From Chlamydoabsidia padenii (taxonomy: Eukaryota > Mucoromycota > Mucoromycetes > Mucorales > Cunninghamellaceae): a stretch of DNA of 64,000 nt. The stretch is from positions 434,001 through 498,000 of the forward strand of contig JAIWND010000016.1 of the NCBI GenBank assembly GCA_025330725.1, read 5' to 3'. Position numbers and translations under genes: made by a program. This document shows positions 11,120 to 22,678 of the stretch, piece after piece. The notes beneath the pieces were generated by a model. It was not told where the DNA came from, did not search any database, and saw only the letters and a program-made list of their open reading frames with translations. The first letter of the stretch is position 1. Every line of letters starts with the position of its first letter.

Positions 11120-13196
11120 TCAGAGGTATCGCTTCAATTGTGAGGGTAATGGTGTAACTTGATGAAGTGCCTTGTTGCTGAGCATTTTGGTAAAGGATGG
11201 TAACAAGTGTTGATGTTCCTATAAAAGAGCAAAAGAGAAAAAAAAATAAGTGTCGATTCTTGGTAATATGTCATCTTTTCATTTACCTTGTTGATAAAAG
11301 TGATCGCCCACCCTCGCTGTTGTTTCGCATGTCGAGGTAATGGACCATGAATGACAGCACGACCAATTCGATGAATGTAATCCTCCAGAGTAGCCGCCAT
11401 ATCATAGTTGATAACCAGTCGAACAAATGGAAGATCAATACCCCGTGCCAAAATATCAGTTGTCACCACCACATCCCATTGCAGATCCTGCTGATTATTG
11501 ATACCTTCTACAATACTAGCTCGTTCTTGTTGGTCCTTGTCCGCATGCATAGCCACCACTCGAAGAGCTCCGTTGCGTTTTTCAATCGCCCTTGTTAAGA
11601 ATTCCGCACCTAGTCGACTATCCACAAAGACGAGTATCGGAGGAAGAAAGTATTTGGGATCATTCAAAATAGACAACAGTCGTTTGGCTTTCTTGTTATT
11701 TTCCACCCAAAGCACAGTTTGTCGAACCAGAGGAGTTGCTTCTATTGTCGTCTTGTTGTTGTCCTTTGCGTCAATAGTGCCGTTATCCGTCGACCGTATA
11801 CTGATTTCCACCGGATCCTTGAGGTAACCGAGCATTTTCTTCCGCATATAGTCGCCATCATCCATATTACTTCCTCCTGTTGTCGCCGAGAAGAGACTGA
11901 TTTGTAACACAGCCTTGTTTGAGAGTTTATCCATGATTTCCTTGACTTGATGTTCAAACCCTAATCCAAAGATAGCATCTGCCTCGTCCAAGACCACCAT
12001 CCGCATCATCCATAATCGAAGCATAGCCGGGTGATGGGTTGCAATATCCAAGATCCGCCCTGGAGTCCCAATTACAATCTGCGCCCCTGTTCGTAGTCGA
12101 TAAAGTTGATCCGCTAAAGGTTGTCCGCCAATGAGCAAAGCTGTCCGCATGTTTCGTATGTTCTGACACAATTGTCTTGTGATCTGTTCCATTTGTTGAC
12201 AAAGTTCGCGAGTAGGGGCTATTATTAAACCATAAGGACCACCACGACGTTTATGCCGATGGATAACATTGAGAGAATGACAATGGACGATCATTGGAAT
12301 AAGAAAGGCACCGGTTTTCCCGGAATGAGTGGGTGCTGTCACATAAAGATCACGGCCAGCGAGACCTACTGGGACGGCCATTCGTTGAATACTAGTCGCC
12401 ATATGCCAACCGAGATTATGCTCTAAATTGTGGTACAGTTGGTCGCCGAGAGTCGTGTAGCATTGGTCAAAGCTGGTGATAGGTCGAGGTAGTCGTCCTC
12501 CCTGAACAACAAGATCGTGGGCCTTTAGTATTGCATCCCGTTGTTCCCGTGTTATTGTGCGCACCGAATCCGACTCTTGATAATTGGTCCATTTGGCGTG
12601 AAGATTTTCTGCCGTGTAGTGTTGAAGCATTCCAGTAGGCTTGGGTGTGGTTCGAGAAGTGTCACGCCCATATTGTTGTGTGGCAGGATAACATAGATCA
12701 CTATCTATACTTTTACATTCCATACTAACAATGAACAACCAAGACAAGAAGAAGGTGAGTATAGTGCCGCCTAGTTGTATTTCTTTAGATTTAAAAGAAA
12801 AAAAAAAAAAAAAAGAGAGACTTACCTGCATACATCGTTATTCGTTTGATTGTTGATATATTCACCATACTTTCCACAAATTACGCAGATGGGTTCGTCT
12901 TGATCAGGATGCACAAGTCGCTGTTGAGAGGAGAAGTGCTTTACGGAATCAAGTGATAAATTAAATGTATCTTCTGCAGCAAGTAGTGGTTTACCATCGC
13001 CAGTATCATTACAGGGTATCATGTTGGTATTGGTGTTGTCGATGGCATTATCGGTACTGCTAGAAGTAATGTTTGACGTAGTCATTGTTGAATACAAGGT
13101 GTTTGTCGTTTGCTTTTTGTAAACATGTTGATCGTTAAAAGTGTTCTGATTAGAAGGTTCCTGGTGTTTCCGTTTTAATGATCGGGGGACAAACAT
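11120..13196 (-). CDS. DDX59: DEAD-box RNA helicase with N-terminal zf-HIT finger, DDX59-like
   Basis: Three exons (12826-13196, 11287-12724, 11120-11218) give 635 residues. After a basic, Ser/Asn-rich N-terminus, the joined exons 1-2 give a zf-HIT finger at about 100-130 (EPICVICGKYGEYI...DVCSMECK), the hallmark of DDX59. Helicase motifs follow: Q-motif region, motif I APTHSGKT, PTRELC, GTPGRIL, DEAD in VVLDEADAIF, SAT, TDILARGID. Two motifs are unusual. Motif I has His where Gly is usual (A-x-T-G-S-G-K-T), and motif VI reads HRIGRAVIHG instead of HRIGRxGR. The start ATG 13196 is the first one after a T-rich leader; an upstream in-frame ATG at 13319 would add a poly-Phe tract and is unlikely. 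Confidence 0.9.
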
Positions 13197-13580
13197 AAAA
13201 AAAAAAAAAAAGAGAGAGAAGAAGAAAAAGAAAAGGGAATGGAAGTTGCAACAAATATCATTGAGCGGTATTTCAAAATCATGGGGGGGGGTAATCACAA
13301 TGTTCAAACGTTTCTGCATAGTATGTCTACATCATTTTTGACGAAATCAAATGAGAACAAAAGATTTCCAATTACTATATGATAGTTGGTGGAACTAATT
13401 GGAAGAATAACCTTTATCAAACATGCATGTCTTTAATCATCGTCGCAAAAGGTCACAATAAGAACTACTTTTACAGCATCACCTACCACTCATTGGCGCG
13501 GCTAGAGCTTCATTGATGAGTATTATAATACAAATAAATTATTGATACCGGATATACTTCTCCTGGCTTCATGTAAAAAG
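13197..13580. other. DDX59-like promoter side spacer
   Basis: No gene is seen. A GAAATACCGC-type sequence (reverse complement of about 13266-13280) lies ~75 bp upstream of the DDX59-like start and resembles the recurring promoter motif. Confidence 0.3.
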
Positions 13581-14340
13581 TGTTGAGCCTGAGGCACAAA
13601 ATTTCGGGCCTAATATGGACGATTTCCTGCAAGCCATCTTTGGCGTTAGTGCTGCTTTGGGTTGGGCGACCCAATAATCTATATTTTTTTTATTTTTTTT
13701 TGGCTTCTCATAATTTTTTTGCCGCACTTACTGTCTTCACATTTTCTACCGTACTCACCGCAATGACCGCCCCCTTACATATAATTACCCCTTATTTTAT
13801 AATTTAGTATAAATACCCCATCTTTCCCCACAATTTATTCTTCTTTAGTTTATAAGTATAATATATTATTTACTCAACCCTTTTATATAAAATTCAGTAC
13901 AAAGGACCTTGATCCACCAAAACTACTGTCTTATTTTACCTTGTTTCTATCATCTATATAGAAACTTGATTTGTTTTTGACTCTATCATTGATATAGAAG
14001 TCTTTTATTTTATTACTTCAGACTATAAGTCTTGACTTTATTTTATTTTATTATTTTACTTCAAAGGTTGAATATTAACCACAAATATTCTGGTGCTCAC
14101 TACATTTTAAACTCAAACGATCTACTTGAATCAATCCATCTCTACAAGAGAGAAAAGAAAATCAATTTAACCTCCGAACCAAGCACACTTTGACTGGTTC
14201 CTGAATTTCCTATTTGGACTCTATAAACGCAAATTTACATTATCTAAAGATAATAACATATCTACAACACTCATATAAAAACACAAAAACCACAAAAACA
14301 CACCCACGTTACCTAAATCCATACACATTTAGCCGTAACA
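13581..14340 (+). mobile_element. Solo LTR-like element downstream of tRNA-Glu
   Basis: A 760-bp block starts TGTTGAGCC and ends TTTAGCCGTAACA. It is flanked by AAAG at 13577-13580 and AAAG at 14341-14344, a plausible 4-bp target duplication. A TATA box (TATAAATA at 13808-13815) and a long AT-rich stretch lie inside. The last 12 bp and the ATTCTGGTGCTCACTAC stretch (14086-14102) match the LTR at 3497-4002. No internal coding sequence is attached, hence solo LTR. The 5' boundary rests on the TG terminus plus the duplication and is less sure than the 3' end. Confidence 0.6.
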
Positions 14341-14408
14341 AAAGAAAGATAAATAAGGCATACACCAAAAAAGCAAAACATCGACAGTAAAAATTTGCAA
14401 AAGGTATG

Positions 14409-14480
14409 TTCCCACACGGGGAATCGAACCCCGGCCACGGCGGTGAAAGCGCCGGATCCTAGCCACTAGACCATATGGGA
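14409..14480 (-). tRNA. tRNA-Glu (anticodon UUC)
   Basis: On the minus strand a 72-nt cloverleaf is complete. The acceptor stem is TCCCATA/TGTGGGA (one G-T pair) with discriminator A. The D arm is TGGTCTAGTGGCTAGGA. The anticodon stem CGGCG/CGCCG closes the loop CTTTCAC (anticodon TTC), and the T arm carries TTCGATT on CGGGG/CCCCG. There is no intron. A related LTR ends 69 bp beyond its 3' end. Confidence 0.96.
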
Positions 14481-14704
14481 CTTCATGAAAAATTAGACTG
14501 CAATATACTATATATTTCACTTCTTACATATTGATCACGTGACATGCTATTTAAGGCAAGAGGAAGAGTGATATGTCATCGGTATTGGGAAAGCTTTATG
14601 TTTTTGGATACAAATCGAGTCCATTATAATAGATAAATCGTAAAAAAAAAAAACAACGTTTTTATTAACAATAATACTACAAACTATAAAAACAACAACT
14701 ATTA

Positions 14705-15949
14705 CTATTTGTCCTGTTCCAGTGATACCCTTTTCCGTTTCTTTGCGGAGTACTTTTCCTTCTTTGTCGCATCACTATCACACAATGGGCGAGTGGAGAG
14801 AGGTTTATAAGCCGAGATCAAAGTAGAAGACCCACCACCGAGCACGACGACCTTTTTAGCACGAGGCTCGAGGGTACTACCCGTACCTGCCAAGAAGAGA
14901 TCGCATGTGAGGGCCCTGACATGTTGAGCATAAGATAGTTGATCCCAATGAGCCGCCGTCCGTTGAGTAGCACAAGACGAATCATGCCAAGTGATCGCGT
15001 CGAATTGACAGTCGTATAAGATCAAAGGAAGGTCGCTTGCCATGGGATAATCCGGTCGAGCAGGATAAACCGAGGTATCCAACAAGTCCTTGACGATGGT
15101 AGGTGCTTCGAGTTGTTGACCGACAAGAAACAAGACCGACATCATACAGCGCACCTGATGCCATAGAAAGGCAGTCCCCTGTAATTCCAAATACACCATA
15201 TCCCGGCTGTCCATAGTGTCCAATGATGTTGATAGCGAGTAAGGATGGAGACTGCATTTGAGAACATGGCGATGGTAATTGGTAATGTTTTTTGATGGAT
15301 CCAGTTTACAAAAGTTGCGAAAGTCGTGGTTGCCGATGAAATCATGAGCCGCTTGTTGCATGAGTGTCAGGTCGAGTTGGTCTTTTCGAAAGAGGTAGCG
15401 GTAGGTGCGGGATTGGCAGTCGAAGCGGGCATTGAGATGAGGTGGGACAGGTGCCCATGACAGAACGCGAATGTCGTCTGGTAATGCACGATTCAACGTA
15501 TCCGCAAAAGTCAATTCATCGTTCACGGGTAACAAGTCGCTGTCACTTGTCGTTGCTAATTGTTTAGATCGCACATTAAGAATGATGACTTGCCCAAGAC
15601 CACTGACACCACGATCCGTTCGTCCACACCGACTATAGTCACAATGTTCCCTGTCCACGATTAGTTTGCAATGAGTCAAAGCATGGAAGATTTGGTCTTC
15701 AACAGTTGGTATATTGACTGGATCCCCTTGAGAAGCAAAACCAGCATAGTTCCATCCAAGGTAGGCCACCTTGAGAGCAATGCGTCGTTGTCTATACTTT
15801 GTCATATCAAAAGGTCGTTGCTGTTTTCTTTGCTTTTTTGTCGGTTTATCCAGTCTTGTTGTTGTTGATTCATTTTCCAAAGTCTGTGATTCCAGTTTTT
15901 CAATGTGTGCCAGTAGTTGTTCTTTCGTCCAATCTTGATACTTGTCCAT
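14705..15949 (-). CDS. PUS3: tRNA pseudouridine(38/39) synthase
   Basis: PUS3/Deg1 isomerises U38/U39 in the anticodon stem-loop of many tRNAs. A single uninterrupted ORF gives 414 residues, the usual size for the family. The N-terminus is Lys/Gln-rich with a short coiled-coil-like stretch. The TruA-type core starts at about residue 55 (ALKVAYLGWNYAGFASQ). The catalytic aspartate lies in SRCGRTDRGVSGLGQV near residue 112. AFLWHQVRCMMSVLFLVG is the conserved second-half element. The Lys/Arg-rich C-terminus may help RNA binding or nuclear import. The start is the only in-frame ATG that keeps the whole core. Confidence 0.95.
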   Translation of the reverse strand: MDKYQDWTKEQLLAHIEKLESQTLENESTTTRLDKPTKKQRKQQRPFDMTKYRQRRIALKVAYLGWNYAGFASQGDPVNIPTVEDQIFHALTHCKLIVDREHCDYSRCGRTDRGVSGLGQVIILNVRSKQLATTSDSDLLPVNDELTFADTLNRALPDDIRVLSWAPVPPHLNARFDCQSRTYRYLFRKDQLDLTLMQQAAHDFIGNHDFRNFCKLDPSKNITNYHRHVLKCSLHPYSLSTSLDTMDSRDMVYLELQGTAFLWHQVRCMMSVLFLVGQQLEAPTIVKDLLDTSVYPARPDYPMASDLPLILYDCQFDAITWHDSSCATQRTAAHWDQLSYAQHVRALTCDLFLAGTGSTLEPRAKKVVVLGGGSSTLISAYKPLSTRPLCDSDATKKEKYSAKKRKRVSLEQDK

Positions 15950-16557
15950 GTTGTATAATTAATCGAGAGAGGAAAGAAAGAAAGAAGGTAGTAAGGAAAA
16001 AAAAAGGGCGAACCAAATAAATTTCAGATTGAACGAAGCCACCAAAACTCCGCTCAGTCTTTTTTTTTTTTTTTTTGGACACTCCCCTCTTTGTGGTAAT
16101 ATGAAATTCAAACCTGAATATAAAAATGATTCCCGTCAACCTTTGTCATTGCTCAGACTGAGGGAATACATCTTTTGAAGCTATACTCTCATAAAGTATA
16201 TTTTCGTGAAATCAGCGTGCATTCATGATGCCCAACAAAAAGGGGCATGACAGAAAAATAGGAATCCCGATAAAAACTATTTGCATGAATGTAAAATCAT
16301 TAAAACACAAACCATGACACTTTAGCAAGGAGATAGTAAAAGTGATATAGTAGTAGAAGATAGGGTAAGATGTTTGCATGATAGTCGGGGTTCAAAAAGA
16401 CGATGATTGATTTATAAAAACGGTAATACAGGCGTTGTTCCCGCATTGTATCTTTATTTTATTGTTAAAATGATAAAACACAAAACTGATACAAAAGCTA
16501 CATAAAAATATACTAAATCAGTAATAAAGTGCTAGACTATTTATCCCGTCCCAATAT
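15950..16557. other. Spacer between PUS3 and ATG13
   Basis: No gene is seen. A T17 tract at about 16059-16076 and GGGGTTCAAAAAG at 16386-16398 (a variant of the recurring motif) are the only notable elements. Confidence 0.35.
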
Positions 16558-19080
16558 TTAATGCGAGCCATCTTCTTCCATCAGAGTCCCCATGGTAAAT
16601 CTTGTTCCCGAAGAGGTAGAGCGTTGTTGGTATCGTTGTTTGAACTGTGGCTTATCAGTTGGAGGAATATCCGTCAAGGTGGACCGGTCTTTGTAGATTG
16701 AGCTATCTTCTCTTGTTGTTGTTGTAAGAGGAGGTGTGGATGAAGATGTTGATGGTCTGGGTGTACCTATATCTTGACATGGAAGGACAAAAGAAGGAGT
16801 AGAGCTTGTTGTGGTGATTTCACTTGCCATAAATTCACTAAGATCACTTTGAGCATATCGGAGTGCATGGAAGTAATCTAGAGAAGTCTATTCAAGTCTC
16901 CCCCCCCCAAAAAAAAGGTAGATGATTAGAATGTTTCCTTGATATCTTTTTTTTTTTTTATTTTTTTTTATTAAAAAAAAGTCTAATTACCTTTGAGCGT
17001 TCGAGTGATCCGCATGTGCCCAAGTAGCTGCAAACCAAAGGTGAAGGAGACCAAATAGAACCGTCATTGTAGCTATCGTCGGAATTGTTTAAAAGTAGTG
17101 ATGTACCAGGATGTTCCGTCCATTTCGATTCTTGAAAGAGTTTGAGGTCTGGTTTTTCATTTACAAGTCGCACAAATGCAACAAGATCATTGTCTTGATC
17201 TATCTAATAAAAGAAAAAATGTATAAGATGAGACTATTCTATATATATATATAAAAAAGAGTTTGTATTGACTTACCATAAGACTGTGATCATGAATAGA
17301 TTTTTGTGGGTATCTTTCAGAGGTATGTCGCCTTGTAGTAGAGTGTCTGTGTTTGTATTTATCAAAGCTTGATGAGAATTCACCTATTTTGGAAGTGGAG
17401 CTACAGTGGATAGTGGATGATTTGGATTTTTCAATTACCGGAATAAATTTGGAATTGGCTATCAAGAGTAATTAGCGCCATAATAATAGTTTGTTGTGTG
17501 CAACTTACATGTAGAGGCAGAGGATGATTGTGAGTCTCGAGGTAATGGCGAGAGGGAAGGTGATTTGAAGGGTGATATACATAATATTGGCGCATGTTTT
17601 GACAAGATGTCAGATGAATGAGGTGAAGGGCCATGTTGATTATGTAAAAGATCCCGTTTTGTTGTTGATGACACTGTTAATCCATGTTGCTCGTGTAAGA
17701 TGGGGCTCGATTGAGATCTGGACAAGGTGGTACGTTGTTGTAGTTGGTGATTGACCTTGTAGATATGAGGAATGGCTTGATTGGCACCAGTTCCATAGTC
17801 ACCATTCATTAACAAAGCCGATCGATACTTTACTTTTAGTTGAAGTGTACTAGAATAAGCATAAAAAAGTAAATGTTAGTAACACAATGTTTTTATTTAT
17901 TTATAGATATGATCGTACCCTATAGGCGTCAATACATCAGAGAATTTGTAAACAGTTGGCGGTTTTTGGTGGTCACCCTTTATCAGAGGAGTATCTAAGT
18001 TGTAATAATATCAAAGATGGGGTTAAAAAAAAAAAAAAAGATTATATGAGTAGTATATTTTTTTTTTCTTACCTGGGGGTAGTTCGTCATGTAGATAGGA
18101 ACAAGTACCAGTTCCAATTCGATAGCATAAACTATACCTATTATCACCCTCTTGTAAACGTCGATGTAATGAGTATCCAGGAATCAACCGAGCAAAAGAG
18201 TGTAGTGCACGGAAGAAGATGATAGAATGCTTGTAAAAGCGAGGCATATCAATTGAAGAAGGATTCAAGATGGGTGCAGACTGTCTTTAAAAAAAAAATA
18301 AAAGATAGTTGAGAGCAAGCAAGTAACTCATTTTTATCCACTCTTTTACCTGAATGTTAAAGCCCAAGATTCCAAAATAATCTTCTTCTTGTCATGTGAT
18401 GGATTCATATTGTGTTGATGCATATAGTCCTCCATGATGTTGTGCACTTCTTCTTGAGATAAGTGAGTTGTATCCAGATAAATATGAATGGTCAAGGTGG
18501 GTGGAGGTTCTTCGCATGGATAGTAAACTTTGGACTTGTAAAAATGTAGTTCCACCCGAAGAGCCGCCTTGTCGAGCATTATCAAGTCAAACTATTTAAA
18601 AAAAGGGTGTTGAGTAGATATCTGTTTTTTTTTTTTTTTAAAAAAAAAAAAAGGTATTCTATACATACCCATCGATTGATCCTATCCATTTTAGTGGAGT
18701 GCCGTGCTTGAACAATGATATTCACAGTCTTCATGTAAAAGTTCTACAAAGACATGATTGAGAATCATATAGTGACACCATATCCCCTTCAACATCATGT
18801 CATCATCATCGTCGTCGCTTTACCACGATTTCGACTCCGCAGTATGTTTTTCTTATGCATATTCTTCTTTTTCCTGGCTTACCTGTAGCATACTATTCAG
18901 GTGGCGATCCATAGTAGAAGATGACCTATTGTTTTCTTGGCGTATAAAGAGTGTTGATGTCATTGCATCTTCGATAGCATGAGGAGTGTCGAGTGTATTG
19001 CGTTGTTGAATGGGTGGTGATTGTATATTGACACGTTGCAAGGCAGAGGAGGACCGGGATCGTCGAGTGGAGGGTAACAT
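16558..19080 (-). CDS. ATG13: Autophagy protein 13, regulatory subunit of the Atg1 kinase complex
   Basis: ATG13 bridges Atg1 and Atg17 at the pre-autophagosomal site and is a TORC1 target. Nine exons join in frame: 18883-19080, 18669-18743, 18350-18591, 18073-18284, 17919-17994, 17509-17849, 17277-17458, 16991-17203, 16558-16887. They give 622 residues. A HORMA-type domain covers about 65-280: NFYMKTVNIIVQAR, NRWFDLI, then PPPTLTIHIYLDTTHLS, ILESWALTF, YKHSIIFFRALHSFARLIPG. The rest is Ser/Thr-rich and disordered, as in the family, with a conserved-looking DYFHALRYAQSDLSEF block near 520. The acceptor of the last exon was chosen at 16887 because the alternative 18 nt downstream breaks the frame. 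Confidence 0.9.
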
Positions 19081-19822
19081 TAGACCTTGTCCAAATAAAA
19101 GAAAAGTAAATGGACTTGACTTGTTAAAAGGTATGAGCAGTAATTAGACCAAAGAAAATAAATATAAATAAAAAAAGTAAAGGAATAGGGGGTTGGAATG
19201 AAAAGAAGAAGGAAGAAGAAGAAAAAAGTCAGGTTGGCGCAAATTATAGACATCGAAATCGGGGTTTAAACTATCTCTTAAACTTGTTCGTGCCAAACAG
19301 TGTATGCACATCATACCTAAAAAAAGCTAGTTCTAGCAAATGATTGATGAAAAAAAAAAAAAGTGGTTCCTTTTTCCCACTGTTGCGAGTATCCACGGAG
19401 TATACGTTGCTTCCACAGAAAAATTGGTAAGGAGTTGTATTTTTCCTCCTGGGCGCATTCTCTCGATCATCAGACCTTTATAACCAAGAGACAAAAAACC
19501 ACCAGATAAAGACCATGGTCTTCTCACTCTTTTGAACGAGGTGCCAGTGCTTTTCATATATAAACTCCGACCATATTCATTATCGCGGTCATTGTGGGGT
19601 AAGTGTCCTGTCATCAAGTTAGTAATACAAATACCTTTATGTCATTAATCTATCTCTATTATATAAATATGTGACAGCAAAATACTTTTTTTTTTCTTTA
19701 TTAGAATATGATATGAGTAGAGAGATGATATGAGAGAAGAGGGTAGATAACATAATTCCGTTTATAAACTAATGCCTAATAGGGGGGGGGAGGGAGATAT
19801 ATCTAAATGTCACTATGTTGTT
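19081..19822. other. ATG13 promoter side and an unsupported ORF
   Basis: CGGGGTTTAAA at 19260-19270 is an instance of the recurring motif, 180 bp upstream of ATG13. A 93-codon minus-strand ORF (19333-19614) looks protein-like but has no recognisable domain and no partner exon, so it is not called as a gene. Confidence 0.3.
19259..19270 (-). promoter_or_regulatory. Recurring TTTCAAATCCCG-type motif upstream of ATG13
   Basis: In gene sense this reads TTTAAACCCCGA, 180 bp before the start codon. Function is unknown; the call rests on recurrence at other promoters in this window. Confidence 0.35.
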
Positions 19823-21409
19823 CTATGATTTTGACCATCGTGCCCATCGATTCAATTTTCTATCGGTGATATAATCATAGCGCCAGAGAAACCCATTTAG
19901 ACCACCACAGAGGATTTGACTAGAGAGAGAGAGAGAGTATGGGTTAGGATCAGATGAATAGGATATTGAGTGGATGATTCTTACCGACAATCACGAGTAA
20001 ATACACAACATCGTATAGCCTTTGATGACCGTCGATGAGATAATTCCGCCACTTGTTTCCCAGTTTTCAAATTATAAATAAACACGCTACCGTGATTGCT
20101 GCCAACACAAAAGTAAGTGTCATCCACACTAACATCGAATCGACAATAGTTTTCACCAGTCTTGACACGGAAAGATCGGATGGTTTGTTCGTTTGTTGGA
20201 TCCCAATATTCCATACGACCATTAGTGGATTTAGATAGTACGTACCCATTAGCATAACGAATACAGTCTTAAATATAAAGAATTGTGTGAATCAATCCTT
20301 TATATAATAAATAGCTGGTTTAAATAAAGTGAATCTTACCTATAGTACAATCACCGTGCATCTTTTTGAGTATCCGAGATGACTTTTTACCAACCACTAC
20401 CGGTTCATCATCGTCTTCATCCATAGATCCAATCAAGGCAGGTATTTTCCATTCTCTTAATTCCCCTTTTGTCGTACCCGTGATGAATGTTTCACCTGAA
20501 GGATGAAAACACTATATCAACCCATTAGTATCCAATAGACATCCTTTTTCCTGGTACTTACCACCACATTACATTCATATTCGAATATAGCCACACATGT
20601 TTGTTTTTCCACATTCCATAATCGCATCGTTCCATCTTTGCTGACTGATATAATATGTTGATTGTCTTGAGGATATGCCTTTACATCAACAATGGGTTCT
20701 ACAATAAACAAAAGAGTGAGTAAGTATATCATAATGACATGGCAATTAGAGTAAGATACGATACTTTACTTGTGTGACCTTTAAGGACGGCTATTTCGTT
20801 GGAGAGAGCAATACTGAGAACATGGACATCTCCATCGGCACCACCAGTGGCAATAATCGCATCATCTTTTCGGTGAATCCAGCAAAAGGAGTTGAGTATC
20901 TTTTCCTTGTAATCTTCTTCTTCATCGAGACCATCCCCCAAGTTAAAGTTGGACATGATATCCAAATGATTACCAAAATGTTCATTATCATATACATTAA
21001 TCTATATACATAAAAAAGTCATTCAGTCAGCCAGTCTATACACACACGTTTGTCCTTCACTCCCAATTACCTGAGCACCACCAAGAGTTCCCAAGATATT
21101 ACTGGCATCCACTTGATCTATGTTGAGTTTATCAAATATATCGAATTCTTCTTCTTCTTCTTCTTCAAAGTTTTCTTCTTCGTCGTCTTCTTCTGTTGTG
21201 TCCAAAGGTTTGATTATTGATGTGGTGGTTTTGTTGAAGCAAAAGGCGATCTCGTTAATGTCTCGTTCGTGATTTTCCTTGAGAATCCGCTTTAGTCGCA
21301 TGTTGCCAAACATCTTTTCTGCTTGTTCATCGGTAAGGGTAGTTGACTGCATGGTGTCATTGTTGTCGGTTATATCATCAGATAATCTTCGTTTAAGTGA
21401 TCCAGTCAT
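19823..21409 (-). CDS. EED/ESC-like WD40 beta-propeller protein (candidate Polycomb PRC2 core subunit)
   Basis: Six exons (21071-21409, 20770-21001, 20562-20698, 20340-20511, 19985-20267, 19823-19919) give 419 residues. Blocks match the order known for EED: LKENHERDINEIAFCFN, then NILGTLGGAQINVYD, FCWIHRKDDAIIATGGADG, ISVSKDGTMRLWNVEKQTCVAIFE, DCIRYANGYVLSKSTNGRMEYWDP, and near the end AIRCCVFTRDCRQILCGGLNGFLWRYD. EED is the H3K27me3-reading scaffold of PRC2. LRWD1 and other EED-related propellers share parts of this pattern, so orthology is unproven. An acidic run (about 70-90) interrupts the first blade. An assignment as a general WD40 protein is certain; EED is an inference from block order. 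Confidence 0.7.
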
Positions 21410-21510
21410 AATGTCGATTGAATTAAAAAAAAAAAAAAAGAAAGAAGACTCGCGCTGAACTAATATTTTTTTGTCATATATAATTTTTTTTGCCCGCTCG
21501 CGTTTTTTCA

Positions 21511-21523
21511 TTTCAAATCCCGC
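21511..21523 (+). promoter_or_regulatory. Recurring TTTCAAATCCCGC motif
   Basis: An exact TTTCAAATCCCGC lies 102 bp upstream of the EED-like start codon. Here the motif is in antisense relative to that gene, unlike most other instances. Confidence 0.4.
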
Positions 21524-21608
21524 TTTTGAACTTCAGGGCTTCTTTCAAAAAAGGAAATGGCTTTCATTTATTTACTCAGAAATGTTATTATAAAGTGGGG
21601 GAACTAGG

Positions 21609-22678
21609 CTATACTTTCATTGTTTGTGCGCGGACAGGTATCCTGCTTCCAGATCCATTGATAGTCAAACTCTGTTTTTTACTTTGGAATTTTCGACCTG
21701 GTGTCTTTTCCACTGAAGGTGTCTTTTTGATAGGAGGGGGTCGTCGTGGTATCATGGAGGAGACACTATCCCCATCAACACTTGATCGTTTCCACTGGCG
21801 GGGTTTCAATAGTGCGCTTTCAATGGATGGTTTGGTAATCGTCTTGATTGGCTTTTCCATTTTATTGTGTGTTATCATAGCATTGTCATCACATGTTACC
21901 GGGGAAATGCATCGAGTGGCAAGGGATGACGACGAGGATAATGAATCGGGTGTCGACTTTGCTTGGACGGTTGATGATTCATTCATTAGGTTTATACTAT
22001 GAACCACTGTATTAGTGAATCGGGGGTGGTTTCGATTAAACTTTGGGCGATTTTTCCGTAAATGAGGAACTGGAGCCGTCGAGTGGTTCATGCAAGCGGA
22101 GTCGGGATTTGAAATGGGAGATGCAGGAAGAGATGGATCGTTGAGTGAATCAGAACAAACACTATGATCATTATCACTGTACTCTTTAGAATGAGATGTC
22201 AAAGTGTCTCCATAGGAAGATGAAAAAGAAACACTTAATCTATTAAGGGAAAGAAAAGAAAAGTAAGGAGTGAGTTTTATAATGGGTGAGTTTTGTCGGG
22301 GTTTACAAATCACCTTTTGTTCGCTTGAACCAATGATGCAGCAGTGATGTTTGTTGTGTCTACTAAAGTACCCCGGCTGGATTCACTACCAATGAATCGT
22401 GTCACAGGGTACCATCCTTCTCTGCATATGGGAGTAGAATGACGATGATGGCCATTGTCGTCATTTGGTATGGTTGTGGATGAATTGATTGTGTTTCCAT
22501 TTTCGTCTTGTTCATAACCAATGAGCTGAGGTAAAACGATTGAACTGAAATCATCAGGTAATTTGATGTTTAAAAGATGATCATCCTTAACATAGATATC
22601 ATCATTTTTAGTAGATTCCTCTTGATCGACTAGTTCATCATTGGATCTCTTCTTCTTTTTGATTTTGAAAAGAAACAT
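21609..22678 (-). CDS. Unknown Ser-rich protein
   Basis: Two exons (22314-22678, 21609-22239) give 331 residues. The frame continues cleanly across a 74-nt GT-AG intron. The N-terminus (MFLFKIKKKKRSN) is basic. A GWYPVTRFIGSESSRGT block sits near residue 90. The remainder is Ser/Thr/Pro- and Lys-rich without domains and looks disordered. No family is recognised. The open frame, the spliceable intron and a start close to an upstream T-rich region support a real gene. The 3' end lies about 200 bp from the start of the neighbouring WD40 gene. Confidence 0.6.

Noticed and set aside
19333..19614. 93-codon minus-strand ORF upstream of ATG13
   Set aside because: No domain, no splice partner, ends in a poly-Phe tract from a T run.
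22098..22110. TCGGGATTTGAAA copy
   Set aside because: It lies inside the coding exon of the Ser-rich protein (encoding ...ISNPD...), so it was not counted as a regulatory instance.
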